In this document: one piece after another, positions 45,003 to 54,894 of the stretch | Layout of the letters: every line of letters begins with the position of its first letter | Position numbering within the stretch: position 1 is the stretch's first letter | Assembly: GCA_963970005.1 (NCBI GenBank) | Contig: CAXAMN010015469.1 | Coordinates: 62,001 to 126,000 of the forward strand | Length of the DNA: 64,000 nt | Source of the DNA: Durusdinium trenchii | Taxonomy: Eukaryota; Sar; Dinophyceae; Suessiales; Symbiodiniaceae | Direction of reading: 5' to 3' | Position numbers and translations under genes: made by a program | Notes under the pieces: generated by a model | What the model was told of the DNA's origin: nothing | Database searches by the model: none | What the model saw: only the letters and a program-made list of their open reading frames with translations

Positions 45003-47206
45003 GTCCAGCACCCCAACTTCCGCCACGTGAACCAGAAAACCAAGGACGCTTTGATGCTCCAAGTCGTTTCACCACAGAGCACCGTTTGCCCTAAGCTCCT
45101 TGAAGGAAGGCAGGACGGCACTGCACCTGGTCGGAAGCTGAGCAGTGACACTGGGGTTTGGAGGTTTGACACTGTTATAGAATGCCGTGACTAAAGGGGG
45201 AGCATTTAACCAGGTGATGCTGAAGAAACTTCCAGAGGACCTTTGCTTGCCTTCAACTCAGCCCGCAAGCAAGCCATCGTGCTCGCGGACATTACATTCG
45301 TCACAATCGGCATTCAGTTTCTGGGATCGCAGATCCGAAGCCTTAGAGGTAGGCAAGCCAGAGATACAGGTTCCTCTGCAGTCCGCTAGGCGCTAGGCGA
45401 CATCCTATTCTTGATTGTATAGTAATTGCCGTCACTGGTTAGTTTGAGCCGCTGCGGTTCTTGGCTTGTGCCTGTTTTGCTTGATAAAACTCTTGTAACT
45501 TGTTTTTGCCCGTAATGTTCAGGCAGCCGCACTTCTGCCAACCGATGAGAGCTTGACGTAGACCTGCCAGGATTACTTCTCACGCACGTTTTACCGAGCT
45601 TGTGGGTCCGAATGGCAGCAGACAGAGCAAGGGAGAAAGCTTGCAATGCTTGCAAGATCTGAAAGGAATAGTCACAGCCTGCACCAATGAAACCGCTTAG
45701 GACCTAGGAGCGCAACCAGCCAAGGTTGTCAAAACAACACGCAGCATTAGAGGCGATTGTTTAAGAGACGGGCAGAAGGCCGAGGCCGAGGCCAACAACA
45801 GAAAGAAGCGAACACTGGCCCCGAAGCTAAAGACAAGAAAGACAAGCGGTAGCTTGCAGGTGGTCAGGTGGTCTACAAAGAGAATCTCCCAGACACAAAC
45901 ATCTTCAAGAAACGATGCTTTTGTGCGTTCAATAGTGACAACAATAGCGACAATTACGGCACGCCGGGACAGTTTTGCGCTCCTCAGGGCCATTGCCAAG
46001 CACAAAGACTTCAATGAGGTGAATGCAGTGGACACGTCTCTTGGCAACAGCTTTCTCTGTCTAACTTTGATTGGCCTTTGCTTACTTGCTGCGGAACATT
46101 TTGAATCACACCCGTGCTATTGATTCTGCATGATGACAGTAGGGGACAGCAGTTGGTATGAGTTCTTCACAAGCTGGGAAATTGGTCCTGGCATGCCCCG
46201 GTTCAGCACATTTTTCATTGCCTCTTGCTTCTTTTCGCCTGGTTTTTGCTCTCGTTCCCATCCTCGCCCGAGCATTGGCCCAGGGACAGATGCAGATGTA
46301 TCAGGTCTTTTCATTTGCATTGTTGACATTGGCGATGGCCAAGGTTTGGCTACACGCAGCTGATTCTTGCCGCCTCCAAGGGCATGTCCCAGGCTGCGTG
46401 GTACCTGGTGGCAATGTGATGTTGGGATAGGCTTGTTACTTGTTGATCTTGATGCCTTTGGGCTGTGCCGCAGGTGTGCAAAGCCATCCTTGACAGGGAT
46501 GACTTCGTAGGCCTTGGCGCAGCCCTTTTGGAAACTCTCGTCCCTGCGAGCATAGGGGAGGGGGTAGGAAGCTACTAGTAACAACTGCCACGCTAGTAGT
46601 AACAGGTGCCTTACTAGTAGTAACAAAGAAGCTATTAGAAGCAAGTGCCTTACTACTAGTAAAAATAAGAATTTATATAATTAGAATTCTAATACTCTCG
46701 GCCCTGCGAGCATAGCCTGTTGCTCTCGTTGGCGAAGTTCAAGCGGTCCAGGTATCAATGCCCAGGACAAGTGGGGTGCCACGGCGCTTCATTGGGCAGC
46801 GGACCAGGTGGGGAGTGCTGGAGTCTTTGTATATATATACAAAAACACATACACATGCCCGTTGGGGCATGCTTTGGATGGCTTCTTGCATCGGTTTCCT
46901 TCCCATTTGGCAGGACTTAGCCGAGGTTTGCGAGAAGATTTTATCCCATCCGGAGTTTGTAGAGGGCAACCGAAGAGTCGTCGTCTCACTCAACTGCCAG
47001 CCATGACTGGTTTACGGGAACTGTGTGATTTCACAATGTTTAAGGCTTGGAGCTTTGCTTTTGAAGACAAGACGGCATTGGATGTGGCTTTGAACCGCAA
47101 CTGCAAGGCCAATCAAGTTTAAAAGGTGCCTTTGACATCCTGGAGTCCCAGCTCTTTGTTGTAGGCTGCAGCTGAAGTGATCCGCAAGCACGTGGGTCCG
47201 CGATAG
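45003..47206 (+). CDS. Ankyrin-repeat protein, multi-exon
   Basis: Exon 45003-45044 encodes VQHPNFRHVNQKTK. A block near 45965-46040 encodes ALLRAIAKHKDFNEVNAVD. Exon 46474-46510 encodes VCKAILDRDDFV and, through a GC donor, joins exon 46752-46807 to read GINAQDKWGATALHWAADQ, a textbook ankyrin repeat. That joins exon 46914 (DLAEVCEKILSHPEF). The exon ending at 47107 encodes KTALDVALNRNCK and joins the last exon 47165-47206 (AAAEVIRKHVGPR, stop TAG). Phases agree at the joints quoted. Ankyrin repeats bind other proteins; no catalytic domain is visible. Some linking exons and the true start are missing. The intron 46511-46751 carries the minisatellite insertion. Confidence 0.7.
46534..46715. 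repeat. CTACTAG-type insertion with 22-bp flanking direct repeats, inside an ankyrin-gene intron
   Basis: Two near-identical 22-bp sequences, beginning ACTCTCG and ending CCCTGCGAGCATAG, lie at 46534-46555 and 46694-46715 (one mismatch). Between them are 138 bp: GCTACTAGTAACAA-type repeats followed by an A/T-rich end (about 46668-46693). This is what an insertion with target-site duplication looks like. Confidence 0.7.
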
Positions 47207-47554
47207 CAGCCTCGGCCGTGAACCCTGTCAGGGAAGCGGAAAACAAGAACCAACTGATTCCTTGGGCAGTGCCCACAATGACGCACCGTTTTGCATCAGG
47301 GATTCGGTCAGTCTGCCTTGTGGGGCTGCTTTAGAGCAGGCTCAAGCTGGATTATGGGACTTCACCACCCAGAAAACACTATTATATTTCAGTCCTTCCC
47401 AGAGCCAGTCAACGCCAGACTGTTCATGTCACTCTCTGAGAACATATGCCTTTGTGTAAAATTCAAGAACAAGTGGCCAAGGAAAGCCATTGGAAAACCA
47501 GACTAAGCAGACTCTGAAAACGGAAAACCCTTGGATCGCAATGGCCTTTGAGAT

Positions 47555-48946
47555 ATGGATGAATCCGGCGCTCGAGATGTGCTGGGCCTTGCTGAAGCCG
47601 AAGCGTACAATGCTGCAGCCGTCCGCCGTGCATACCGGCGCATGGCCCTGCTGTGCCACCCCGACAAGCACCTACACAAGAGTGGGAAGAGTGAAGAGGA
47701 TGCCAAGCAACGCTTTCGTGACATCACATCAGCCAAGAATCTCCTTCTGGAGAGGCTCAGAAGCAGCACTTTCTTTGTTCCCACTCCCCCACAGCAGCCC
47801 AAACCGGGCTTTGACCAGCCGGAGCTCTCTACTAGGCAGAAACGTAGAGCCAGATGGTGCAAAAACGTGGAGCGCGTAATTCCAGTTGAACCCTCTGAGC
47901 CTCCTCGTCTTGTAGTGTGGGCGTGCCACGTCTGTGAGATGGCTGCCATGGGAGGATACTCTCCAGGTGCCCGCAAAGACCGGGTGATTCCATGCATCCA
48001 GCCAGGACCTCACTCTCTGTGCTTTTGTGGGCACCCACTCAGTGAGCACAAGTCTCTGGAAACTCCATCCCAGGATGGTTGGGAAAGATGCCAAAAGTCT
48101 TCATGCTTATGCGTCCGATTCAATTATGTCCGGCCTCACTCCACTTGCACCTGTGGCCACAGCAGTGTTGACCACAGCGCCAAGGCCTTTTTTGCATGCA
48201 AGGTGGCTGGATGTACTTGCCAGACATACCACGATCCCGGTACATGCAATGTGTGTTCCCATGACTGGGTAAGCCACAGAACCGAGCTTCGTTTCTCAGT
48301 GCCTTCCAAGCGTGAAGAATCTCCAAGTTCCTCTTGTTCTTCTGAGAAAGTGTTCATCCGCAGACGCCCAGTTTCGGCAAACCCTGCCAACATCGTGAGG
48401 CAGCTTCCTCTGGGCAAGAGTGAAGTGAAGCGCCCACTGAGCGCTCGTGCCCCTGGAGCCGCACCTGGCCACGTAGCACGTGTCATGGAGGCACTCAGTG
48501 CTCGTGGCCCTCGTGGCGGTGGCCCATGCCAGCTCTCCCCCTCCGGCCCAACACGACCCGAAACAGCCAGGAGCATCCGACCCGAAACAGCCAGGTCGAT
48601 TCGACCCGAAACAGCCAGGTCGATTCGACCAGAGACACCCAGGAGCCACGGACCAGGGATAATATCGCAGCCTCGGTCCTATGCTCCCAGGAAGCCTGAC
48701 GAGGCGCCAACTACAGGGCCACAGTCAGGACCATCATCTAGCCCAGATGCTAGTCGTGTAGGAGCCGAAAGCCATGACAGAGGTGCCAAGGTAAGTCCTT
48801 CCCTGAGGAGAGCGGCACCAAATTTGGATTTACCATGGCTACACAGGAATGGCCCGGTACGTGCCCGCATGGAACATAGGAATTCCGTTCCACGCACTGA
48901 ACGAGGGGGCAGATGGGCACACCCCACCGTAGCTTCGGGCTTGTAG
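47555..48946 (+). CDS. J-domain protein with a FAM221-like Cys/His-rich region
   Basis: An intact frame of 463 codons starts at ATG 47555. Residues 1-70 form a J domain (VRRAYRRMALLCHPDKH, with HPD at 35-37), which stimulates Hsp70 ATPase. Residues about 123-242 are rich in Cys and His in repeated CxCGH....H patterns (CFCGHPLSEH, CTCGHSSVDH, CNVCSHDWVSH), resembling FAM221 proteins and probably binding zinc. After about residue 250 the chain is Ser/Pro/Arg-rich and disordered, with four copies of RPETARSI or a variant at 334-364. I know of no standard protein with this combination, so the fusion itself is of interest. It is one exon, in contrast to its neighbours. Function beyond Hsp70 co-chaperone activity is not predictable. 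Confidence 0.8.
   Translation: MDESGARDVLGLAEAEAYNAAAVRRAYRRMALLCHPDKHLHKSGKSEEDAKQRFRDITSAKNLLLERLRSSTFFVPTPPQQPKPGFDQPELSTRQKRRARWCKNVERVIPVEPSEPPRLVVWACHVCEMAAMGGYSPGARKDRVIPCIQPGPHSLCFCGHPLSEHKSLETPSQDGWERCQKSSCLCVRFNYVRPHSTCTCGHSSVDHSAKAFFACKVAGCTCQTYHDPGTCNVCSHDWVSHRTELRFSVPSKREESPSSSCSSEKVFIRRRPVSANPANIVRQLPLGKSEVKRPLSARAPGAAPGHVARVMEALSARGPRGGGPCQLSPSGPTRPETARSIRPETARSIRPETARSIRPETPRSHGPGIISQPRSYAPRKPDEAPTTGPQSGPSSSPDASRVGAESHDRGAKVSPSLRRAAPNLDLPWLHRNGPVRARMEHRNSVPRTERGGRWAHPTVASGL
48554..48646 (+). repeat. 24-bp in-frame tandem repeat in the J-domain gene
   Basis: Four copies of a 24-bp unit beginning CGACCCGAAACAGCCAGG, each encoding RPETARSI; the last encodes RPETPRSH. Confidence 0.85.
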
Positions 48947-49925
48947 AGTCCAGCCCCAAACTGTAGAGCCATGTGCTAAGCACTGGTGCTAGGTGCAGTT
49001 CCGTGAGCATTCCAGTATCACCGCGTCAAAACAATGCCCCCGCTTTTTACATAAGTATTTTATTGTGCATGTGTCAGCAGCTAGCTGCTGGATTTCCAAC
49101 TCGAGGCTTTTCTTATCAAAGCCACACATGCAACCAGCAAGCATTTGCTAGATGTGACGCAATTTTTCTCCAACAGCTTGAGATCTAGAGTCTGCCTCAG
49201 CAGATGAACCTACAATTCATGGCCGTCCGTTTTGTGCAAGAAGCCAGTTCCGCCGTTTTCTGACGAACAGAATAGCCTGCCACGACCTCACGAAGCAAGT
49301 TTTTGTTTTTTCCTTCGAGAGTGTGATAGCAGATGGATGTGAGGTTGTGCCATGGTTTGTCCTTGCATTGAGGTTGTTTCAACAGTGTTCTACAAGAACC
49401 CCACCAGGCAGAAGCTTCGTTGAACTATGAAAAGCTCTCGCTTGTTTATCAGCCTGAAGTCCCAGAGCCCATGGTTGCTTTTATTAGATGCTAGATGCTT
49501 TCAGTCTCTGAGAGCCTGAGCTTGCCTTAATCCAACTTCCCTCCCTGTCGGCTGGTTAAGCAAGCAAGAACATATGCAGATGACATGTTGCAGTGCGATT
49601 TGTCGCAGCGATTTTGGCCCAAAGTGACCTCTCCGTCCCATTCTCGCAGCTTCCGAATCGCACAATGTCCGTTTCCGGCTGCTCGGCACAAAGTCCCCTC
49701 CTGCTCGAGCAGAAGCGACGTTTCTTTTTCCGAAGTTTTTGACAGATGCCCACCCGCTTGAATTCCCTAAAAACTATTCATTTGCACAAAGGAGCACACA
49801 TTATCGACCCTGTCAGGCCCATGCAAGTCCTTCAACGGCATTTTGGCTGATACTCTGTGGGCGGGAGTTCAACTTCACGATTCTGTCATGTTATACAATT
49901 GTAGCCGTTGCTCTTGTTTTCCGAG
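48947..49925. other. No assigned gene; possibly 5' exons of the cold-shock gene
   Basis: A short frame at 49746-49850 begins with ATG after TTTTTGACAG and encodes MPTRLNSLKTIHLHKGAH. It could be a leader exon of the following gene, but I could not join it in phase. Confidence 0.3.
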
Positions 49926-52218
49926 GCATGAAGGGCTGGGGGTTCATTGACTATGGCGGTCAGGACGGCATAATAGGAAACATGCCTTCAATTCAAACTG
50001 CCACCGCACCTGATCCATTTCGCTTGGCAGGATGTGTTTGTCCACATCAAGGATTGCGTCGGAGGTCAGCCAGCTCCAGGTGATGCGTTCTCAAGCTGCA
50101 TTGTGACCAGCTGCGGGTAAGAAGATGAGTGCCGGAAACAGCTGTGGCAAGACTTGCAACTAGTGCTGAAACCTGGAGCGGCAATTTGCGTGCAGTTTCC
50201 GACATAGGGCATAGGGCATAGGGATGGATGGAGCCAAGGTTAACATTTGACTTGGAGGAGTCAGCACCTGGAAAGTATAAGGTGCCAGATGTGTCTGCAT
50301 CTCTTGGAATGGCCCTACCTTGAATACCTTGAATTGAAGCATAGAACTGCAGAACCACAAATAGGGACAAAGTCTTTCCAGGCGAAGAATGTAAGCGGAG
50401 GCTCAGCCCCAAGAACCCAAGATGCCATGATGGGCAAGGCAGGACATGGGGAAGCGGTAAGGAAGCATGCCTAACGGCTTATATACTGTACTGTCGTCAA
50501 AAATAAACACCAGAGCCCCACATGATTCTAGTTGGCCCGTAGCCGCAGGTCACTCCAGTGGAGGGCACTGGTGCGTACACAGGCTGGGCAAGGGTTCTTC
50601 TCGTTCACATTCTCATTTGCATCTCAAGTAGCATACTTCGACAGAATTGGCCAACCGAGGCACTGTGAAGTCCTTCAATGCCCGGGAGCCATGTGAATGT
50701 TACTAGGATGGCTAGGCTGACATGCCTAGGGCCTAGAACACTTGTGGCACGACTGCTTATAGTACGACTGGCTTGCTCTGCTTGCTAGACCCTGACAACC
50801 TGTGACCTCCGACAAGATGTACCAACGCAGGTCATGCTTGAGTCACTTCCGAGGCCCAGAAGGGTTTTGGCTTCATTCAAGCAGATGGCATGGAAGACGT
50901 GCCTTGGCTCATGACGCAGGTGTTATATATATATATATATCTCTCTCTCTCTCTCTCTCAGTGATTCCAATGTAAGCTTTGGGATTTGACATCAGTGATT
51001 TGCAAGCTTTTGGCGGTGCTTGTCAACGGTGTTCAATCCCTAATGCATCCTGCATGCCAGCTCACCCTCCAATCTTTTTGATCACTTCCTGTGTTCAGAT
51101 CTTTGTCCACATGAAGGGCTGCGTAGGCGGGGCTCCAAGCAGCTTCAACAGCTTCCAAACATTTTGTTCACTGCTTTACACCACCAGGCACGCTACCGAA
51201 CGCGGGCGATGTCGTGAAGTTTGACATGGAGCCGAGCCCAACGAAGCCCGGACAGTGACCCAAAGGAAACTTACATTATCCCAATATATCCCAATCGAAT
51301 TTCCCAATCGAAAACGAATCGTCGCGAAAGCCGCCGCGAAAGCCCCTGCGAAAGCAAACCTGGATTATACAAAAGAGTAATAGCGGTTTTCGAATCCGCT
51401 CACGTGGTGAGCAGCATGTACCTCGACGATACGGCTCGCCGGTGCCGAGGTACCAGGCCAAGAATGTCACGGGTGGCACGGCTCCAATGAGCCAGCCTGG
51501 CATGGGATCCTTGGACGTGTATTTTTACCCAGAATACATCGAATTACCATTTTGTGCCACTTTTGTATAACGTGTATTGAGCCCAATAGATGACAATAGA
51601 CGATAGATAGGTGTTGTGCAGAAGTGACGTGGGCTGACGTTTTGTTTCGCTTCTTTCAGAGGGGAAATGCCACTATCCAATTCGAGGTGGAATGGGCAAG
51701 GGCTATGGTGGCATGGGCATGGGGATGATGGGAGGTGCGCCGACCGATCTTTCATGTAGTGCATTCTGATCGCATCTGATCGCGGTGACGCATGATTTGT
51801 TTTTGTTGATAGGGCTTGAGTATGAAACCGCTTGGGCTTGGACAGTCTTCGCTTGACAGGCATGGGATGTGGCATGGGTGTCCTGTCGCAATATGCACCC
51901 TTTCAGTGGTTTACCCTTTTGCATTACTTTGTGGTCGCGCTTTGTAGTCGTAGCCGTCGTAGCCGTCGTAGCCTTTTACTTCGAGGTGCAATGGGTATGA
52001 TGGGCGGCCTGAAGGGCGGCATGATGGCAGGGGGAGGAGGAGGAGGAGGACCTACACAGTTTTTCACCATGCAAAGAAATTGCCAAGTCTGCGTGCGTTG
52101 AGAGATCTTGCATGTGGAAGGAATGATGGGCCCTTATGGCAAGGGAATGAAGGGAAAAGGTGGTGGCTACGGCGGCTATGGCGGGTACGGCTGGTGGCAC
52201 GGCATGGAGAGTGCATAA
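49926..52218 (+). CDS. Tandem cold-shock-domain RNA-binding protein with a Gly/Met-rich tail
   Basis: Fourteen exons join with matching phase: 49926-49963, 50031-50086, 50239-50281, 50383-50457, 50549-50582, 50645-50685, 50854-50898, 51099-51138, 51188-51254, 51450-51516, 51662-51734, 51860-51877, 51986-52048 and 52121-52218. The first four give a cold-shock domain: KGWGFIDYGGQ (RNP1), DVFVHIKDCVGG (RNP2), PGDALTFDLEESAPGKYKAK and NVSGGSAP. Exons 6-10 give a second: RGTVKSFNAR, KGFGFIQADG, DIFVHMKGCVGG, GDVVKFDMEPSPTKPGQYQA and NVTGGTAP. Exons 11-14 encode a tail of GGMGKGYGGMGMGMMGG type ending GYGWWHGMESA and TAA. Cold-shock domains bind single-stranded RNA or DNA; two in series with a Gly-rich tail suggest an RNA chaperone. 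About 252 codons are visible; the start of the first domain is still missing upstream. Exon 12 is an 18-nt microexon. Confidence 0.85.
50923..50959. repeat. (TA)n(CT)n microsatellite in an intron of the cold-shock gene
   Basis: About nine TA units followed by about nine CT units, between exons 7 and 8 of the cold-shock gene model. Confidence 0.9.
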
Positions 52219-52874
52219 TTTGTATACACATCGCTTAACTCACTCTGCATGATTGGACAATTTTCATTCGTTTTGCACATTTGCACTTGTTGCTTCTTGC
52301 TCCAGTAGCTGTTGCTCAGCGCTCTCAGGTAAATTTGCCAGGACAATCCCTTGTGATGCCATTGTTGACATTCGGCACCAAGGATGTGGCAGCATCACTT
52401 GAAAAAACGGGTCCTTTGATCAAACACGCATTTGCACGAGGATTGTCGTAAATCCAGAGGAGCAACTTGTTTTTTAACCGTCCCGATGTTGACAAAGCTG
52501 CTGCCAGCCTTGATGTGGACCGACTTGCTGTTGGCAGCCATGCGGTTGTGGGTGTCAGAGTGATCAGAACTCTTCAAATCCTTCATTCGGATTTGTGTTT
52601 CCTGCCAATCAGTTATACAGTCTAGCTCACGCTCCAAGCAATCTTTGGCCATGGATTGTTGGTTCACCCGCTGGACAGACACACTTCGAACTTGGGTTTT
52701 CAGTTAGACTCAATTGCCACGATGGGAAGGAAGGTGAGGGAACGGAAAGGTGCATAAGTCGGCAAAACAGTATTGTTTAAAAAATGTTTCCGAATGGCCT
52801 CGAAATCGATCTGTACAATCAGTGCGGTGACAAGCTCAGCTGCAGGAAAGTGGGTTTAGGGGAGGAAGCATGAA
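52219..52874. other. Convergent intergenic stretch; no gene recognised
   Basis: It lies between the end of the plus-strand cluster and the 3' end of the minus-strand array. No continuation of the reverse-transcriptase frame was found here. Confidence 0.4.
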
Positions 52875-54830
52875 CTACCATGGAAACAAAAAAGCGGTAG
52901 TGGACAGCTTGACCAAAAGTTCACGTTGCAGGTACAGGAATGTGCGTCCACATTCCCTTCCGGCTGAATCCCATAGCTTCGTTGGCATGGCTAGGGAAAC
53001 AGCTGCCATGCCCCCTGCCTGTGGAAAAGTGGTGAAGGTGGGGAAAGCCCTTAGAGCCAGGGGGTGCCACACACAATACGCCGTGATCGGCTTGAGGTGT
53101 ACAATGCCGTAGGGAATTGTGAAGTCTTTTCTAAAGCCCCATTTGTAGCGTGTGCGGAGGCTGGAGGGGATAGTGTGTGTCAGGTGTTCGTGAATGTTGG
53201 ACAATTGGAGTGTTGGCATGGGAGCAAAGAGTTCCGGCGACTGCCAAGTAGCCAGCGCCCCGGTGAAGTATTGGCGGGGGCAGAAGATGCGTAACTGCTG
53301 CAGTTCGTGATCAGCATGGTGAAGGACGACTTGGTCACCCAGGAATTCCTGGAGTTGCCGGAGAAGGCGGGCTGTGAATCGGGGTTGGTGTTTCAAATGG
53401 TCAGTATGGAGCCGCCATTGGTGCTGGAGGAAGGGTTCCAAATGCTGTGTAAGAGAAGGTGGAAGGCCTTGAATGCGCAGCCATTTTGTGAAGGCCGTCT
53501 GGAATGCAAGGAAGTACCTGGCTTTGCTGGGGTAAAAGGTGCTGTTCATGTTGGCTGCCAAGAATATGCGGAGGTGTGGTGGTAGTGCGAGTTGTTCAAG
53601 GGTGAGGATGTAGTGGTTGCCGATTGTGGGTGTGTCTGGATCAAGGAGAATGGTTTTGAGGTGGGCGCATGCGCATGGCAGGTCACTGGAGGTCGGAGGG
53701 TTTGAAAGCGTACCCTCCCAGGTGCGGTGGTTGTGTAGATGGGCCCGAAGAGTCTTGTGGGCTGCTTCCCGCAAACGGTGAGTAGGCAGGTGGAGCGGGA
53801 TGGCCAGGTGCTTGTGGTGCTGTATTGTGGTTTTCAGCCACTGCTCACAGTGTTTGGGAAACTGCTCGTGGGCCAAGAATGGTACGGTGAGAGGGATGTT
53901 GGGCTTGGGTGGGCTGAGGTTGCGGTACTGGAGGGCTTGGTTGATGATGTGGAGCGCTCTGCTGCGGCCAGGCTCTTCCAAGTTGGATGCCATTCGTCGG
54001 ATGGCGTAGACTTCCAGGTCAGTGTGCTTGCCGCTACGTAATTGTTTGGCTGCTTCAAAGGATGCCCGTGTGTGTTTGGTGAGGTTGCGAATAAGAGTGA
54101 GGGAGTGTAGTCGAGTGGAGGTAAAGAGATGTGGTTCATGAATGGCATGCTGCCGTCTGCGGAGCTTTCGGAAAAGTCGCTTGTGAGTTGCCAGGCGGGA
54201 GTAGAAGTGGGCTCGGTGTTTTGTGAACTGCCAACCTTGAGCTTTGAGCTTGAGGTGGTGGGAGATGAAAGGCCAATTGAGTGGCGGCATCCAGTTGGAA
54301 ATAAGGTAGTGTTCTTGGATCCAAGCTTGATCGTATGTGTCATGTGAAGAAAGCTGAATGGGTGTAAATTGGTGGATGTTGTTGTGGGAGTGCCAGTAGC
54401 GAAGGGAAAGTTCTGCGGAAATTGGAACGTTGTTCTGCAGTTGTTTTAATTTTGCCCGACGGTTGTGATCTCTGTGTGGGATGCCGATGCCAGTAGAGCC
54501 AATGTAAAAGTGGCCGTGCTGATGGTAGCATCGTTGTGGGGTCGTGGGGTTGAAGTAGAGTTTGACATACACTGCATTGGATGAGAGAAAGTTGTGGTAG
54601 TGGTAAGTGTGAGGTTGGATTCGGAGGTGTTGAAGTCGTTGACGCCATTGCCGGGAACGTTGGGTAGAAGAAGGGTAGCAAAAAAGAAGTGTGAGGTGGA
54701 TGAGGCCCACAGCAAAGAGGGCCTCGGCACGTTCAATATATTGGCTGTAATGGATGAGAGTGGAAAGGGCTTGGTGTAAACGAAAGAGTTGGTGGAGTTG
54801 ATTGTGGTGCGGCTGGTGTTGGCTGGTCAA
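52875..54830 (-). CDS. GIY-YIG-like domain protein, cut off at the start of a reverse-transcriptase-like region
   Basis: A 651-codon open frame. Residues about 87-130 contain YVKLYF...HFYIGSTGIGIPHRDHNRR, resembling the GIY-YIG nuclease pattern (Y..., YIGST, Arg120, His122). Residues 200-520 are His/Arg/Gln-rich helical protein with blocks such as RSRALHIINQALQYRN. At 561-580 comes RYKWGFRKDFTIPYGIVHLK, which I associate with the N-terminal part of a dinoflagellate reverse transcriptase. After residue 580 (about 53091) the sequence stops resembling it and runs on to a chance-like stop. GIY-YIG and RT together are a hallmark of Penelope-like elements, so that relationship is possible. The RT catalytic core is absent from this window. 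Confidence 0.55.
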   Translation of the reverse strand: MTSQHQPHHNQLHQLFRLHQALSTLIHYSQYIERAEALFAVGLIHLTLLFCYPSSTQRSRQWRQRLQHLRIQPHTYHYHNFLSSNAVYVKLYFNPTTPQRCYHQHGHFYIGSTGIGIPHRDHNRRAKLKQLQNNVPISAELSLRYWHSHNNIHQFTPIQLSSHDTYDQAWIQEHYLISNWMPPLNWPFISHHLKLKAQGWQFTKHRAHFYSRLATHKRLFRKLRRRQHAIHEPHLFTSTRLHSLTLIRNLTKHTRASFEAAKQLRSGKHTDLEVYAIRRMASNLEEPGRSRALHIINQALQYRNLSPPKPNIPLTVPFLAHEQFPKHCEQWLKTTIQHHKHLAIPLHLPTHRLREAAHKTLRAHLHNHRTWEGTLSNPPTSSDLPCACAHLKTILLDPDTPTIGNHYILTLEQLALPPHLRIFLAANMNSTFYPSKARYFLAFQTAFTKWLRIQGLPPSLTQHLEPFLQHQWRLHTDHLKHQPRFTARLLRQLQEFLGDQVVLHHADHELQQLRIFCPRQYFTGALATWQSPELFAPMPTLQLSNIHEHLTHTIPSSLRTRYKWGFRKDFTIPYGIVHLKPITAYCVWHPLALRAFPTFTTFPQAGGMAAVSLAMPTKLWDSAGRECGRTFLYLQRELLVKLSTTAFLFPW

Positions 54831-54894
54831 GGCTAGTCAGCATGCGATGGCAGCCCCCACACTGACGATGTGTTGGAGGCTCTTGATCGAGAGC

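Noticed and set aside
49838..49850. CATTTTGGCT as a spliced-leader remnant before the cold-shock gene
   Set aside because: Ten bases only; the match ends before the diagnostic CAAG.
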